The notes beneath the pieces are model-generated. The model did no database searches, was not told where the DNA came from, and was given only the letters and a program-made list of their open reading frames with translations. The translations under genes and the position numbers were made by a program. DNA of 64,000 nt, taken from NCBI RefSeq assembly GCF_015558675.1, contig NZ_JADMOL010000018.1:1-64000 (forward strand), read 5' to 3'. The stretch is from Paenibacillus sp. 1001270B_150601_E10 (GTDB lineage: Bacteria; Bacillota; Bacilli; Paenibacillales; Paenibacillaceae). Below are positions 35,389-46,200 of the stretch, piece by piece. Numbering within the stretch: position 1 is the stretch's first letter; the number at the start of each line of letters is the position of its first letter.

Positions 35389-36348
35389 ATGGAAAGCTCT
35401 GATCGGGGTGAAGACGGTTCTCCCAAGTATCATCAGGCCAATCCTGAAGCTATGGACGAGGAAGCGAAGCAAAGAGAGCGTGAATTCCGCAAACAATTGA
35501 ATCGATCGGCCAGGGAGACAGCCTCTCATTCCATCCATAATGGAGTAAAGCTTATCGTGCATCGGCCCGAATCTGATTCGGTGCATCAGATGGAATACGA
35601 GAAGCTAAGCCGTTCGCTCATGCCTATCGTAAGGGAGATCGCAAGGAAGACGCTTCCGCTGCTTGAGCATGAAGTATCCTCGGATTATGCCAAGCATCAG
35701 TATTACGGAACGAAGTTTCAGGCAGACAGCATGGCCTATCGTGATTTTAGAACGTTTGCTAAAAAGCGTCCACCGTCCGATTCACCTTCGCTTGTGGTCG
35801 GCTTAAGGGTGGATGAATCTGCCTCAATGGCAGCCTTTGGACGATTAGAGGCGGCTAAGCGCGCTGTTATCGCGGTATATGAATTTTGCCAGATGTGCGA
35901 CATTCCGGTCCTTATCTATGGAGATACTGCTGATGTATCTAGGCTGGAGCAGATGTCACTCTTCGCTTACGCCGATTTTGATAAAGTAGACCCTACGGAT
36001 CGATATCGACTGATGGGGATTCGTGCGAGAAGCAACAACCGCGATGGCATGGCTCTTCGCTTGATGGCCGATCGCTTGGCGGCGGCTGCCCATAAGACGA
36101 AGCTGTTGATCAGCATAAGCGACGGTCAGCCAAAAGCCATGGAGGATTATACGGGCGGCTATGCGATGACAGATATGCAGCAGACCATCGCGGAATATGA
36201 ACGCAAGGGCGTAACCTTTTTGGCGGCCGCGATTGGTCAGGATAAGAACGTAATTAGTCAGATCTACGGCAATGAAAGGTACCTTGATATCACTAATCTG
36301 CAAGAGCTGCCTGCTAAGTTAGTCAGGATTATAGCGCGGTATTTATAA
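35389..36348 (+). CDS. VWA-domain protein, partner of the MoxR ATPase
   Basis: 319 aa from ATG 35389, but the frame is open back to 35218 with no ATG, GTG or TTG. That extra part encodes an acidic linker (DDGDWTQDDKEEEAG...). The only nearby Shine-Dalgarno (GCGGAGG) is 17 bases from ATG 35389, too far. The VWA domain has the metal (MIDAS) motif VDESASM near residue 142 and SISDGQPK near 245, like CobT/MoxR-associated VWA proteins. Expression by frameshifting from the ATPase, a rare start codon, or a lost base in the A9 tract are the alternatives. Confidence 0.8.
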   Translation: MESSDRGEDGSPKYHQANPEAMDEEAKQREREFRKQLNRSARETASHSIHNGVKLIVHRPESDSVHQMEYEKLSRSLMPIVREIARKTLPLLEHEVSSDYAKHQYYGTKFQADSMAYRDFRTFAKKRPPSDSPSLVVGLRVDESASMAAFGRLEAAKRAVIAVYEFCQMCDIPVLIYGDTADVSRLEQMSLFAYADFDKVDPTDRYRLMGIRARSNNRDGMALRLMADRLAAAAHKTKLLISISDGQPKAMEDYTGGYAMTDMQQTIAEYERKGVTFLAAAIGQDKNVISQIYGNERYLDITNLQELPAKLVRIIARYL

Positions 36349-36390
36349 GGCTTGCATGAATAGGCGTTCAAATTATTAGCAACTTTATAT

Positions 36391-36439
36391 AAAAATCGAG
36401 TGTCTATTAGATAGAATATCTGATGGATGCTCGATTTTT
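36391..36439 (+). terminator. Terminator after the VWA gene
   Basis: AAAAATCGAG / CTCGATTTTT, 10-bp stem with T-rich end; probably bidirectional. Confidence 0.8.
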
Positions 36440-36608
36440 GCTTTGTGATCAGTAGTAGGTCAGAAGTCCTGACATGCGTAAAGGCTAGCTGATGGCTAAA
36501 CAGTTTTCAAACTTGAGTAAAAAGGTGGTGCAAAAACAAGCGTATAGAATCATAAATAACGTTTCTGCTTATACACAAAAAATTCATTTAAAAACGAATA
36601 AAATAAAC

Positions 36609-36637
36609 TTGACGTTAGGTAAATGTAGGGATATTGT
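36609..36637 (+). promoter_or_regulatory. Candidate promoter P1 of the biosynthetic operon
   Basis: TTGACG, 17-base spacer, TATTGT; about 600 bases before the first NRPS start. Confidence 0.5.
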
Positions 36638-36805
36638 GGGATCATTAGGAAAATAGTTTAGGGTATCAATTATATTTTTAATGATATGAATGAATGGAGA
36701 GGGGATGGTGTTTTACTTGAATTTTTATCGACAAAAATCTTAATATTTCAACTTTAATCTACTTTTATCGACGGAAGGAAATTACAAAATACTCCATTGG
36801 TCATA

Positions 36806-36835
36806 TTGACTTTTTTTGATAATCTTTGGTAGAGT
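36806..36835 (+). promoter_or_regulatory. Candidate promoter P2 of the biosynthetic operon
   Basis: TTGACT, 18-base spacer, TAGAGT; about 400 bases before the first NRPS start. Confidence 0.4.
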
Positions 36836-37243
36836 AAGGCTAATTAACCCATCACCAATGAACTTTCCCACATCTCCTATTAATAGGGAAGCGCTCCTAG
36901 AATCTACTCATACTTTCCCAATCTGAAATAAACTTTTTATTTTTTTACTAAAAATTAAATCGGATTAATTGTTTGGCTATTCCGAAGCTTATACAAGCGT
37001 TTATATATGTGTTCATTTACAACAAGATTTCTATCCTGGAACGATTCCGTAGTTGCCCCAATAGGGCCTAAACAACCCATATCCCATATTTTGATATATA
37101 TATCTTCTCTAGTCTATTTCTATTAATCCCATAATTGAAAACAGCATATCAGGGCTTGGCCTATATATTGAGATCCATATTCATTCAATCTATATAGAAT
37201 CGATGCGAGATCTATCTAACTTGGTATATGGGAGGAATTTCAC

Positions 37244-40200
37244 ATGAGTGTAACGACATCCGTTCAAGTGTTGAGCGATGTCACGTATCCTTTGACCCAT
37301 CCGCAGAAGCGCATATGGTATATGGAGCAGATCTTTCCCGGCACATCCATAGCGAACATTGGCGGCCCTGTTCGTATTAAAGGTGAAGTTGACTTTGCAC
37401 TGCTGGAGCAAGCGATCCATGCTTTTATTCGCCGTCATGAGGGACTTCGAATTCAGTTAGTGGATCGAGATGGAGATGCTCTGCAAAGGGTTAAAGACGA
37501 AGAGGAACAGCCGCTCGATTTTTTTGATTTTTCAAGGGAACCTGATCCAGAAGCATCTTTTTGGTCATGGGTGGATAGCGAGGCAAGAAAGCCAATTCCT
37601 TTAGTGAATACCAAGCTGTACTATTTTGCGATGTTTCGCTTATCGAATGAAGATAACGGCTATTTGGTAAAGATCCATCATATCATCTCTGACGGCTGGT
37701 CGAATCAGCTGACCACCTCCCAGATTGCGGAATTGTATGCCCAACTGCTAAATGGGGAGACCATTGCTGCTGCTCCGGAACCGCCATCATATGTTGAGTA
37801 TGTTCAGGCGTCGGATCGTTATTTGACTTCGCCAAGATTCAGTAAAAGCAAGCAGTTCTGGCATGACAAATTCAAGACGATTCCCGAAGGCGTAACACAG
37901 GCAACCATCAGCAGCACGGAGGGAAGACGGTATACGTTACAACTCGATCCTGAGCGATCTCAACGTATTCAATCATGGACGAATGAAGCGGGAATATCAC
38001 TAAATACGTTTTTTGTGCTCGCTTACTTGATCTATACGTACAAGGCAACGCAGCAGCGGGATCTAGTTGTCGGAACCCCTGTATTGAATCGCTCCGGCAA
38101 AAAGGAGAAATCCATGTACGGGATGTTTACCAGCACGATGCCTTTTCGCTTCGCGCTTGATCCTGAATCAAGCATCGAGGAGACGCTAAGCTCCGTGCAA
38201 AAAGGACTGATGGAATGCTACTTTCATCAGCGCTACCCGTATGACCTGCTTGCTCAGGAGTTGGAGTTGAAGAAAAAAGGCTACGATCAGCTGTTTCATA
38301 CAAGCATCAATTATTACAATACGAAGCTTCAAACCAGCTTGAACGGCACACCGATCGAGAATGTCGAGTTCTACAACGGCCATCAGCTGTACGAGCTCCA
38401 GATTGTCATTAAGCATTGGTCCGCTGATGGCGGCCTCACGCTGGATTATGACTATCGAATAGATGCATATCAATCGGAGCAGATAGAGGAGTTGTCTCAA
38501 CGAATGCTGCTTATTGTCGAGCAGATGCTGGACAACCCTCAGGCAGCGATTAAAAGTTTAACCCTATTAACAGCAGCGGAGAAGCACCGTGAGCTGTATG
38601 ACTATAATCAAACGGTAGTGTCTTATCCGAAAGATCAGACTATCCTGCAGCTCTTTGAGGAGCAGGCAAGACAGAATCCAGAAGCTCTGGCCATCGTGTA
38701 CGAGCAGGAGACTTGGACGTATCGGCAGCTAAATGAACAGGCCAATCGGTTGGCCCATTATATGATGCAAAAGGGTATTGCGCGTGAATCCATCGTTGGG
38801 CTGTGGATGCAGCATTCGATTGAGGCGGTTGTTGCCATTCTAGCTGTGATGAAGGCAGGCGGTACCTATCTGCCTATTGATCCGGCTTATCCTGAAGAGC
38901 GAATTCGATATATGCTGGAAGACTCCGGTGCTGAACTCGTCATCACCAATCTATCAGATGGTCTGCTTGCAGATTATTCAGGCGAGGTGCTCGTTTATTC
39001 GGAGCTTTCTTTGGATGGACTTGATTCGTCCAACGTCCAATATGTTCATGAGCTTCACGACCTGGCATATGTCATCTATACATCAGGCTCAACAGGCCGC
39101 CCGAAAGGCGCGATGATTGAGCACAGAGGTCTAACGAATTATATCTGGTGGGCAAAAAAGGTGTACGTTCGCGATTCTATCCCGACGTTTCCACTGTATT
39201 CATCCCTCGCCTTCGATCTTACCGTAACCTCCATCTTTACTCCGCTGATAAGCGGCGGTCGTATTGTCGTGTATCGCGATAACGGAGATGAATTTATTCT
39301 ATACCGCATTATGCGAGACAATGCTTCGACCATCATAAAGCTGACTCCTGCCCATCTCGCATTATTAAAAGAACGGGATAATACGGGATCATCCGTAGGG
39401 CGCTTTATCGTTGGCGGTGAAGATCTGAAAACGAGCCTTGCGAAAGAGATCACCGAGTCTTTTGGAGGAGCAATCGAGATCTACAACGAGTACGGCCCAA
39501 CCGAAACAGTCGTGGGCTGCATGATTCATCAATATCATCCTAACGAAGACAAGCGAGTATCCGTACCGATCGGTGTCCCTGCGGATAATGTCATGCTCTA
39601 CATTCTGGATCAGGATCAGAATCCAGTCATGACCGGAACGATTGGCGAGCTGTACATTGCCGGCGATGGCGTCGCTAGGGGATATTTGCATCGTGAGGAG
39701 CTGACACAGGAACGATTTTTAACGAATCCGTTTGTTCCCGGAACTCGAATGTACCGTACAGGGGATTTGGTGAAGCGGCTTCCGGATGGCAAGATCGAAT
39801 ATATCGGCCGTGTCGATCATCAAGTGAAGATCCGTGGTTATCGCATTGAGACTGGGGAGATTGAGAAGGCAATCACCCAGCATACAGCAATTTCTGACGC
39901 AGTCGTTATTGATCGAGAGAATGATAGACTTGGAAAATACTTATGTGCGTATTTCGTTAAGCATGCTTCAGTGGAAGTGAATGATCTCAAGCAGCAGTTG
40001 TCCCACATATTACCTGGTTATATGGTGCCTGCGGCATTTGTGGAGCTGGACGAAATACCGCTAACGATTAATGGCAAAGTGAACCGAGCGCTGCTTCCTG
40101 AACCGGACTTTACTTTAGTACAGGAAAACGGGCACGCAGCAGCACGAAACCGTAATGAAGCAGATTTGATCGAGGTTGTAAGGGATGTTTTGCAGCTCGA

Positions 40201-41770
40201 GGGAGTAGGCCTGTATGATCACTTCTATGATTTGGGCGGAGATTCAATTAAAGCGATTCAAGTCTCTTCCCGCATCAATCGATATGGCTATTCGCTTAAG
40301 GTCAGAGACATCTTGGAGTATCCGATCATTGAACAGATGGCATTAAGGCTTGAGTCCTTGAAGCATGCTCGCACTTATCCGCAGGAGCGCTGTGAAGGAA
40401 AAGTCATGCCGTGGCCGATTGTTTCATGGTTTTTTGAGCAGCAGCTTGAAGAGCCAGACTACTATCATCAATCCGTATTGCTGGATTTGAAATCAGAAAT
40501 AAATGCCGACATGGTTAAAGCGATACTGCTGCGACTCGTCGAACATCATGACGGATTGCGCCTGCAAGTCAATATGGATGAACGAGCGATCATTTACCAC
40601 AATCAAACAGATCGTATGATCCCCTTTCAATCCATATCCTTGGCAGATATCGATGATCATGCACAATTGGTGCGCATGGCGGAATTAAGCGAAACCTTCA
40701 AGTCACAGTTCCACCTTCGCGATACGATCTTGATCGGGTGCTGTTTATTTGATCTTGGACGTAACGGAAAGAGACTTCTCATTACGGCGCATCACCTTGT
40801 GATTGACGGTGTATCGTGGCGAATCTTGCTCGAGGATATAGCGGAATCGTTGAGCAGTCAAGCACGCGGAGAAGCGTTCTTACTGCCATCCAAAACGGCG
40901 TCCCTTCAGATGTGGTCTGATGCATTGTCGAGATATTCTATTTCATCACTGGAACAGCAGTATTGGGAGCAGACGATTGCTGCTATAAGTCCACTTCCTA
41001 CAGATTATAGCGAGGGCCGATCCTTGGTGAGCAGTTCTCATACGCTAGAGCATAGATTTACAGCTGAGGAGACACATAGTCTGCTCTATGATTGTCATCA
41101 GGCGTACGGTACGAAGCCGTTGGAATTGCTCGTCGCAGCATTAACCCGAGCAATAGGCGAAAGCTTCCAGGTGGAGGAATCCGTTATCGAATTGGAGTCA
41201 CATGGACGCGAATCGCTGGAAGAGCTGGATCTATCCCGTACCATTGGCTGGTTCACTAGTATGTACCCTATGAAGTTGGTGTGTTCTGAACGAGGGGCGG
41301 ATGCTTCGACACTGGCTACTTTGATTAAAGGGGTTAAAGAGCAAATTCGCTCCATTCCTATGCAGGGTATCGGATTTGGCATTTTGCAATCGAACGGACA
41401 GTTTGCTTCGAAATATGATTCAAGGAATATGATTCGATTTAATTACCTAGGCGACTTTGACGGTGCCTGGGACAACCCTTGGTTCACATTAGCGAAAGAG
41501 ACCAGCGGTCTTGATACAAGCAGACGCAATGAGCTTACCTGCTTGCTCGACATACAGGCGATGATCGTTAACCAATCGCTAAAGTTCAGCATTACTTATA
41601 GCCGCAGTCGGTTCAAGGACGACACGATTGCTAGACTTATGGATGCCTACCAAGATGCGTTGTTGCGGATTCTGAGCCATTGTGCAGGCAATCAAGTGAG
41701 GGAATATACGCCATCCGACTTTGAAGCGGCCAAGCTGTCTCAGGAGGAGCTTGATAGCTTGTTTTTCTAA
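37244..41770 (+). CDS. NRPS, initiation module C-A(Asn)-T-E
   Basis: 1508 aa. A condensation domain (about 15-440, HHIISDG) opens with YPLTHPQKRIWYMEQ, which resembles lipo-initiating starter C domains. The adenylation domain (about 465-965) has IYTSGSTGRPKG and NEYGPTE. Aligned by eye to GrsA, the pocket residues are D-L-T-K-I-G-E-V-G plus Lys, matching the known Asn code. A carrier domain (LGGDSIKA, Ser near 1000) and an epimerisation domain (about 1050-1490, HHLVIDGVSW, GWFTSMYP, FNYLGDF) follow. Expected product: N-acyl-D-Asn on the carrier. No A-domain core motif is visibly missing. GGGAGGAA precedes the ATG. First gene of the operon. Confidence 0.93.
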   Translation: MSVTTSVQVLSDVTYPLTHPQKRIWYMEQIFPGTSIANIGGPVRIKGEVDFALLEQAIHAFIRRHEGLRIQLVDRDGDALQRVKDEEEQPLDFFDFSREPDPEASFWSWVDSEARKPIPLVNTKLYYFAMFRLSNEDNGYLVKIHHIISDGWSNQLTTSQIAELYAQLLNGETIAAAPEPPSYVEYVQASDRYLTSPRFSKSKQFWHDKFKTIPEGVTQATISSTEGRRYTLQLDPERSQRIQSWTNEAGISLNTFFVLAYLIYTYKATQQRDLVVGTPVLNRSGKKEKSMYGMFTSTMPFRFALDPESSIEETLSSVQKGLMECYFHQRYPYDLLAQELELKKKGYDQLFHTSINYYNTKLQTSLNGTPIENVEFYNGHQLYELQIVIKHWSADGGLTLDYDYRIDAYQSEQIEELSQRMLLIVEQMLDNPQAAIKSLTLLTAAEKHRELYDYNQTVVSYPKDQTILQLFEEQARQNPEALAIVYEQETWTYRQLNEQANRLAHYMMQKGIARESIVGLWMQHSIEAVVAILAVMKAGGTYLPIDPAYPEERIRYMLEDSGAELVITNLSDGLLADYSGEVLVYSELSLDGLDSSNVQYVHELHDLAYVIYTSGSTGRPKGAMIEHRGLTNYIWWAKKVYVRDSIPTFPLYSSLAFDLTVTSIFTPLISGGRIVVYRDNGDEFILYRIMRDNASTIIKLTPAHLALLKERDNTGSSVGRFIVGGEDLKTSLAKEITESFGGAIEIYNEYGPTETVVGCMIHQYHPNEDKRVSVPIGVPADNVMLYILDQDQNPVMTGTIGELYIAGDGVARGYLHREELTQERFLTNPFVPGTRMYRTGDLVKRLPDGKIEYIGRVDHQVKIRGYRIETGEIEKAITQHTAISDAVVIDRENDRLGKYLCAYFVKHASVEVNDLKQQLSHILPGYMVPAAFVELDEIPLTINGKVNRALLPEPDFTLVQENGHAAARNRNEADLIEVVRDVLQLEGVGLYDHFYDLGGDSIKAIQVSSRINRYGYSLKVRDILEYPIIEQMALRLESLKHARTYPQERCEGKVMPWPIVSWFFEQQLEEPDYYHQSVLLDLKSEINADMVKAILLRLVEHHDGLRLQVNMDERAIIYHNQTDRMIPFQSISLADIDDHAQLVRMAELSETFKSQFHLRDTILIGCCLFDLGRNGKRLLITAHHLVIDGVSWRILLEDIAESLSSQARGEAFLLPSKTASLQMWSDALSRYSISSLEQQYWEQTIAAISPLPTDYSEGRSLVSSSHTLEHRFTAEETHSLLYDCHQAYGTKPLELLVAALTRAIGESFQVEESVIELESHGRESLEELDLSRTIGWFTSMYPMKLVCSERGADASTLATLIKGVKEQIRSIPMQGIGFGILQSNGQFASKYDSRNMIRFNYLGDFDGAWDNPWFTLAKETSGLDTSRRNELTCLLDIQAMIVNQSLKFSITYSRSRFKDDTIARLMDAYQDALLRILSHCAGNQVREYTPSDFEAAKLSQEELDSLFF

Positions 41771-41992
41771 AAAGATTGAAAGAAGAAAGGCACAGCGATC
41801 GAAGAACATTTCACTATGCGGCCTTTATCCAGTTAAGAAAGCATCAAACATCAGCGGCCTGAAGGATATTTTACCTATTAGCGACAGGAATTCGGTCCTT
41901 TACTCAAACTACGAAATATTCGATGCCTATGCTGGCGGAAATACGATAAAACAGCATTTCATGATCCGAGATCTCAAAGGAGGTCGTTCGAG
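41771..41992. other. 222-base gap inside the operon
   Basis: The only sizeable gap in the operon. It contains no terminator hairpin and no ORF with its own ribosome binding site. Confidence 0.5.
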
Positions 41993-43237
41993 ATGTCCAG
42001 AGTAGTGTTTTTCGGGGTTGATCTGCACGGGCATGTGAATCCAACGCTCGGATTGATCCACAAGCTAATCGAGAGAGGCGAAGAGGTTTTCTACTATTGC
42101 AGTGATCCCTTTCGCGAGAAGATTGAACAGACAGGGGCGACCTTTCGCAGCTATCAAGGGCTGCTCAGCTTTGGCAGACATAATGGAACAGGGATAGAGA
42201 CCCTGCTTATATTTGCGGACTTTATCATGGACAAGTGTCGGAACATCGTGGAGGCTCTGCGTGAAGAGGTTCGTGAATTGCAGCCTGACTATATCATCCA
42301 TGACAGCTTCTGCTTGTGGGGAAAAGAGCTTGCCGCGGAGCTTCAAATACCGGGGATCTCCGTATTTTCAAACTTCCCCTTTATCGATGAGATGGCGAAG
42401 AAAGACCCGGCGTTTTTTATGGATGTTGTGCTGCTTGCTTCTGATGATCCCCTCTATCTTAAGCATAAGGGACAGCATGACCTGTACAAAAAGCTGATGG
42501 ATAAGCTGTCTCGCGTCATCGGGCTCAAATATGGAAAGCCATCGATGAATGTCATGAATGATATCTTTTGCAGCAAGGAGCCGCTTAACCTAGTGTTTAC
42601 CTCTCGTGAATTTCAAATCTATGAAGAGGTATTTGACGATACGCATGTGTTTGCGGGCTATGAGATTTATCCAAGGGAAGAGCCTTTGGACTTTCCATTC
42701 GAGCAGTTGGACGGCAGACCTTTAATCTACGCTGCCTTCGGGACGATTCTTCATAATCTGTCTGAGCTTTATCAGGCCTGCTTTGACGCATTGGGAGATT
42801 CCAAGTATCAAGTCGTCATGTCGCTTGGCATTCAAACCGATGTAGCATCATTAGGTCCAGTCCCCGACAACTTTATCGTTCGGCCATATGTGCCTCAATT
42901 GAAGCTATTAGGCAGGGCTGACGCCTTTATTACGCATGGCGGGGCGAATAGCATCTATGAATCGTTGTGCAGCGCAGTGCCTATGATCGTGCTGCCGCAG
43001 GTGTTTGACGAATTTATGGGGGCTTTGATGGTGGAACGGTCGGGTACGGGAATTTATTTGCGTGATCAACGGCCTACGAAAGAACAATTGCGAGAAATGG
43101 TGGAAGAGGTGCTGGAGAATCCTCTTTACCGTGAGAAATGCGAATGGATCATGCAATCCTTTAAGTCAGCAGGCGGCTTAGAGCATGCAGTAGATAAAGT
43201 CATACAATTTGCGAAACAGAAGGTGTGCCATGAATAA
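41993..43237 (+). CDS. MGT-family glycosyltransferase inside the biosynthetic operon
   Basis: 414-aa GT1/GT-B enzyme. The N-terminus is VVFFGVDLHGHVNPTLGL with the catalytic-type His, and the donor domain has NFIVRPYVPQLKLLGRADAF followed by ITHGGANSIYESL. Clearly homologous to the enzyme at 17954 but not a recent copy. In an antibiotic operon such enzymes either decorate the product or inactivate it inside the producer. AAAGGAGG precedes the ATG by 8 bases. The stop codon overlaps the start of the peptidase-ABC gene, so the two are translationally coupled, hinting at a joint self-protection function. Confidence 0.9.
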   Translation: MSRVVFFGVDLHGHVNPTLGLIHKLIERGEEVFYYCSDPFREKIEQTGATFRSYQGLLSFGRHNGTGIETLLIFADFIMDKCRNIVEALREEVRELQPDYIIHDSFCLWGKELAAELQIPGISVFSNFPFIDEMAKKDPAFFMDVVLLASDDPLYLKHKGQHDLYKKLMDKLSRVIGLKYGKPSMNVMNDIFCSKEPLNLVFTSREFQIYEEVFDDTHVFAGYEIYPREEPLDFPFEQLDGRPLIYAAFGTILHNLSELYQACFDALGDSKYQVVMSLGIQTDVASLGPVPDNFIVRPYVPQLKLLGRADAFITHGGANSIYESLCSAVPMIVLPQVFDEFMGALMVERSGTGIYLRDQRPTKEQLREMVEEVLENPLYREKCEWIMQSFKSAGGLEHAVDKVIQFAKQKVCHE

Positions 43238-46200
43238 ATTATCACGGCTGCTATTGTCGATAGGTTTAATCGCTATCCTTTTCATAAGTACGACCAATGG
43301 GATGCTGTCAGCAGCCGCTTCTACGATAGGTTCCGCCACAGTTAATGATATTGATGCTTATATCGAGGATATGCTGGACAAATCAAAGATTCCCGGAATG
43401 TCCGTGGTCATCGTAAAAGGGAACGAGACGGTCTACCAAAAAGGATTCGGTTATGCAGATGTCCAGAACGATGTGCCTGTGACGCCTGAGACGTTGTTTG
43501 AGCTTGGCTCCACGAGTAAAGCCTTTACGGGGCTTGCCTTGATCCAGCTGGAGGATCAGGGGCTAGTGAATCTAGAGGATTCTGTCTCGAAATACCTCCC
43601 ATGGTTCGAGACTACTTATAAGGGCAAGCCCGCTGATATACGCATTAAGCATTTGCTGCATCATACAAGCGGAATTCCGTTCCATAGTATCGCGGACATT
43701 CCTGCCGCGGATGATGACCAGGCGCTAGAGAGAACGGTTCGTACTCAAATCGGGCAGAAGCTTGATCACGAGCCGGGCGAGAAATACGAATATGCGACCA
43801 TCAACTATGATGTGCTTGCTCTTATCATTCAGCAAGTCTCTGGCATGTCCTATGAGCAATACGTTCAGCAGCATGTGCTGGATCCGCTGAATTTAAAGCA
43901 AACGTATATGTTCCGCGAGGATGCCGCTCGTGGCGAAATGGCAGTAGGATATAAGCTCAGCGTGCTCCGGCCATCAGCTTACGATGCCCCGATGTATCGA
44001 GGAAATACGCCTGCGGGCTATATCATTTCCAATACATTGGACGTGGCAGCATGGCTCAAGATCCAAATGGGAGCAGCACCAGAATCAAAGGACTTCGAGA
44101 AATGGCTCAATCGTTCCCATGAGCCAGATCGCTCTGTTGCGCCATCAGGTGATGGCTCTTCATATGCGGCAGGCTGGAGTGTCTATCAGGATGGAACCGG
44201 GATGCTGGCTCACGCAGGCGGCAATCCCAACTTCTCGACGTATTTCGTCCTGCGTCCAGCCGACGGTTATGGGGTAGCGGTGCTTACCAACATGAATTCC
44301 CCGTTTTCTGGAGCAGCGGCTCAAGGCCTCATGAACATGATTGCCGGCAAGGAAGTTCCTGAGCCTGCAAGCGATATGTACAAAAGCATCGATATGATTG
44401 CTTCCGTTGTGCTTCTCTTAACAATGCCCGTAATGCTGTTAGTCTTCTGGCTGACAGGGAAGGCTGTGTGGCAGGCAATTAGGGGCAGCCGCAGATATGT
44501 TGGCCGCCACGCTACAGCGGTTACCGGATTTGTAATCTTTGCTTTATTTATGGCAGGTCTTGCTTATTGCCTATACCAAATTCCAGATACGCTCTTCTGG
44601 GGCGTGAACTGGGCATTCGTGCAAGTGTGGGCGCCAAACACATTGATTTATGCTGTTTTCTCCTTGTTTGCAACCATTTGCTTGTTCGGCTTGTACTTCC
44701 TATTCACGACCGTATTTCCAAAGTCAGATGATCGTTCTTTCTTTGCCATAACCCTGCTTAGTGTAGCAAGCGGCTTTGGCAATGCACTCATTATCTTCAT
44801 CGTGAATGAAACATTGAATCGAGATCTCGATAAGTTCCAAAGCGGCATGCTGCTCTACTTTGTTCTTGGGATAGCCATCTATGTATTTGGACAGAAGCTC
44901 GTGCGAACCAGGCTCGTTCGTATCGCGAATGACATGGTGTATGAGAAGCGGATGGAACTGCTAGGCAAGATTCTGAATACGTCCTATCAAAAAATCGAAG
45001 GCGTAGAGGATGGCAAAATTCCTGCCTCTCTCAATAACGATACAGAGGCGATTAGCGGCTTCTCCAACATTGTCATTACGGGAGCTACCAGCTTAGTCAC
45101 TCTAATCAGCTGCTTTGTCTACATGGGCATGATTAGCCCGATGGGAGTCCTGATGGCAATCGGCTTTATCATCGTTGCTGCCGGCATTCATTACTTTACG
45201 GGCTTGAAGGCGAATCAGCTGTGGGAGCAAATGCGGGATATTCAAAACGTATTCTTCCGCTTTATTCATGACTTAACGGGCGGATTCAAAGAACTTAGCT
45301 TGAACCGAGACAAACGAGAAGATTTCAAGAAAGACATGCAGGACAACTGCCATGCTTACCGTGAGAAACGGATTGGCGGCGATCTCAAATTTGCGAACGT
45401 GAACGTAATCGGCGAGCTGCTGTTTACCTTCGTTATCGGTGCCGTGGTCTTCCTATTCCCGATATTGTTCACGGAGCTGAAGGTGAGCACGCTGCGCAAT
45501 TATGTATTTGTTCTACTTTATATGACAGGTCCAGTTCATGGCATCCTGGGAACGATTCCGAACATCTTCCGTGTTCGTATCAGCTGGAATCGGATTAATG
45601 AGCTGTCACGGGAACTGGATGCCATCCAAGTAGCACAGCAGCAAGCTGCTACCAGTATCGAACCAGCGGAGACGATCGAGCTTAAGCTGCAATCCGTGGA
45701 ATATCGGTACGGCAATCGCGAAGGCGAAAGCTTCGCTGTAGGACCGATCAACTGTGCTTTCGAGACAGGTCAGATTACCTTTATCACCGGTGGCAACGGA
45801 AGCGGAAAGTCAACGCTAGCGAAACTGATAACAGGACTCTATGAACCTATGCAGGGCGGAATAACGATAAATGGACAACCTGTCCCTGCAAGAGAGTTAA
45901 GCCAACAGTTTTCTGCGATATTCAGTGACTTTTATCTGTTTGAAAAGCTGTATGGCGTTCCTTACTCCTCGAAGCAGGCTGAGATTGAGCATCATCTGAA
46001 TGTGCTCCATCTTCAGGATAAGGTTGAGATTCGTGACGGCTCCCTTAATACGACGAAGCTGTCGACAGGACAACGCAAACGGCTCGCACTGCTTATTAGC
46101 TATCTTGAAGATCGCCCAATCTGCTTGTTCGATGAATGGGCGGCAGACCAAGATCCGGAATATCGGGCATTCTTCTATCACACCTTGCTTCCTGAGCTTA

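Larger units (their letters stand above)
36440..37243. other. 800-base AT-rich leader of the NRPS/PKS operon
   Basis: No gene with solid support. Two SigA-like promoters are listed separately. A short frame from ATG 36704 (MVFYLNFYRQKS, preceded by GGAGAGG) could be a leader peptide but is unsupported. The sequence TTTTATCGAC occurs twice (about 36727 and 36765). Confidence 0.5.

Noticed and set aside
36704-36742. 12-residue leader peptide MVFYLNFYRQKS before the NRPS operon
   Set aside because: A GGAGAGG precedes it, but there is no attenuator hairpin behind it and the codon content suggests no regulatory logic; kept only as a remark.
41721-42005. 94-codon ORF bridging the first NRPS and the glycosyltransferase
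   Set aside because: It begins inside the NRPS gene in another frame, has no ribosome binding site and runs into the Shine-Dalgarno of the next gene.
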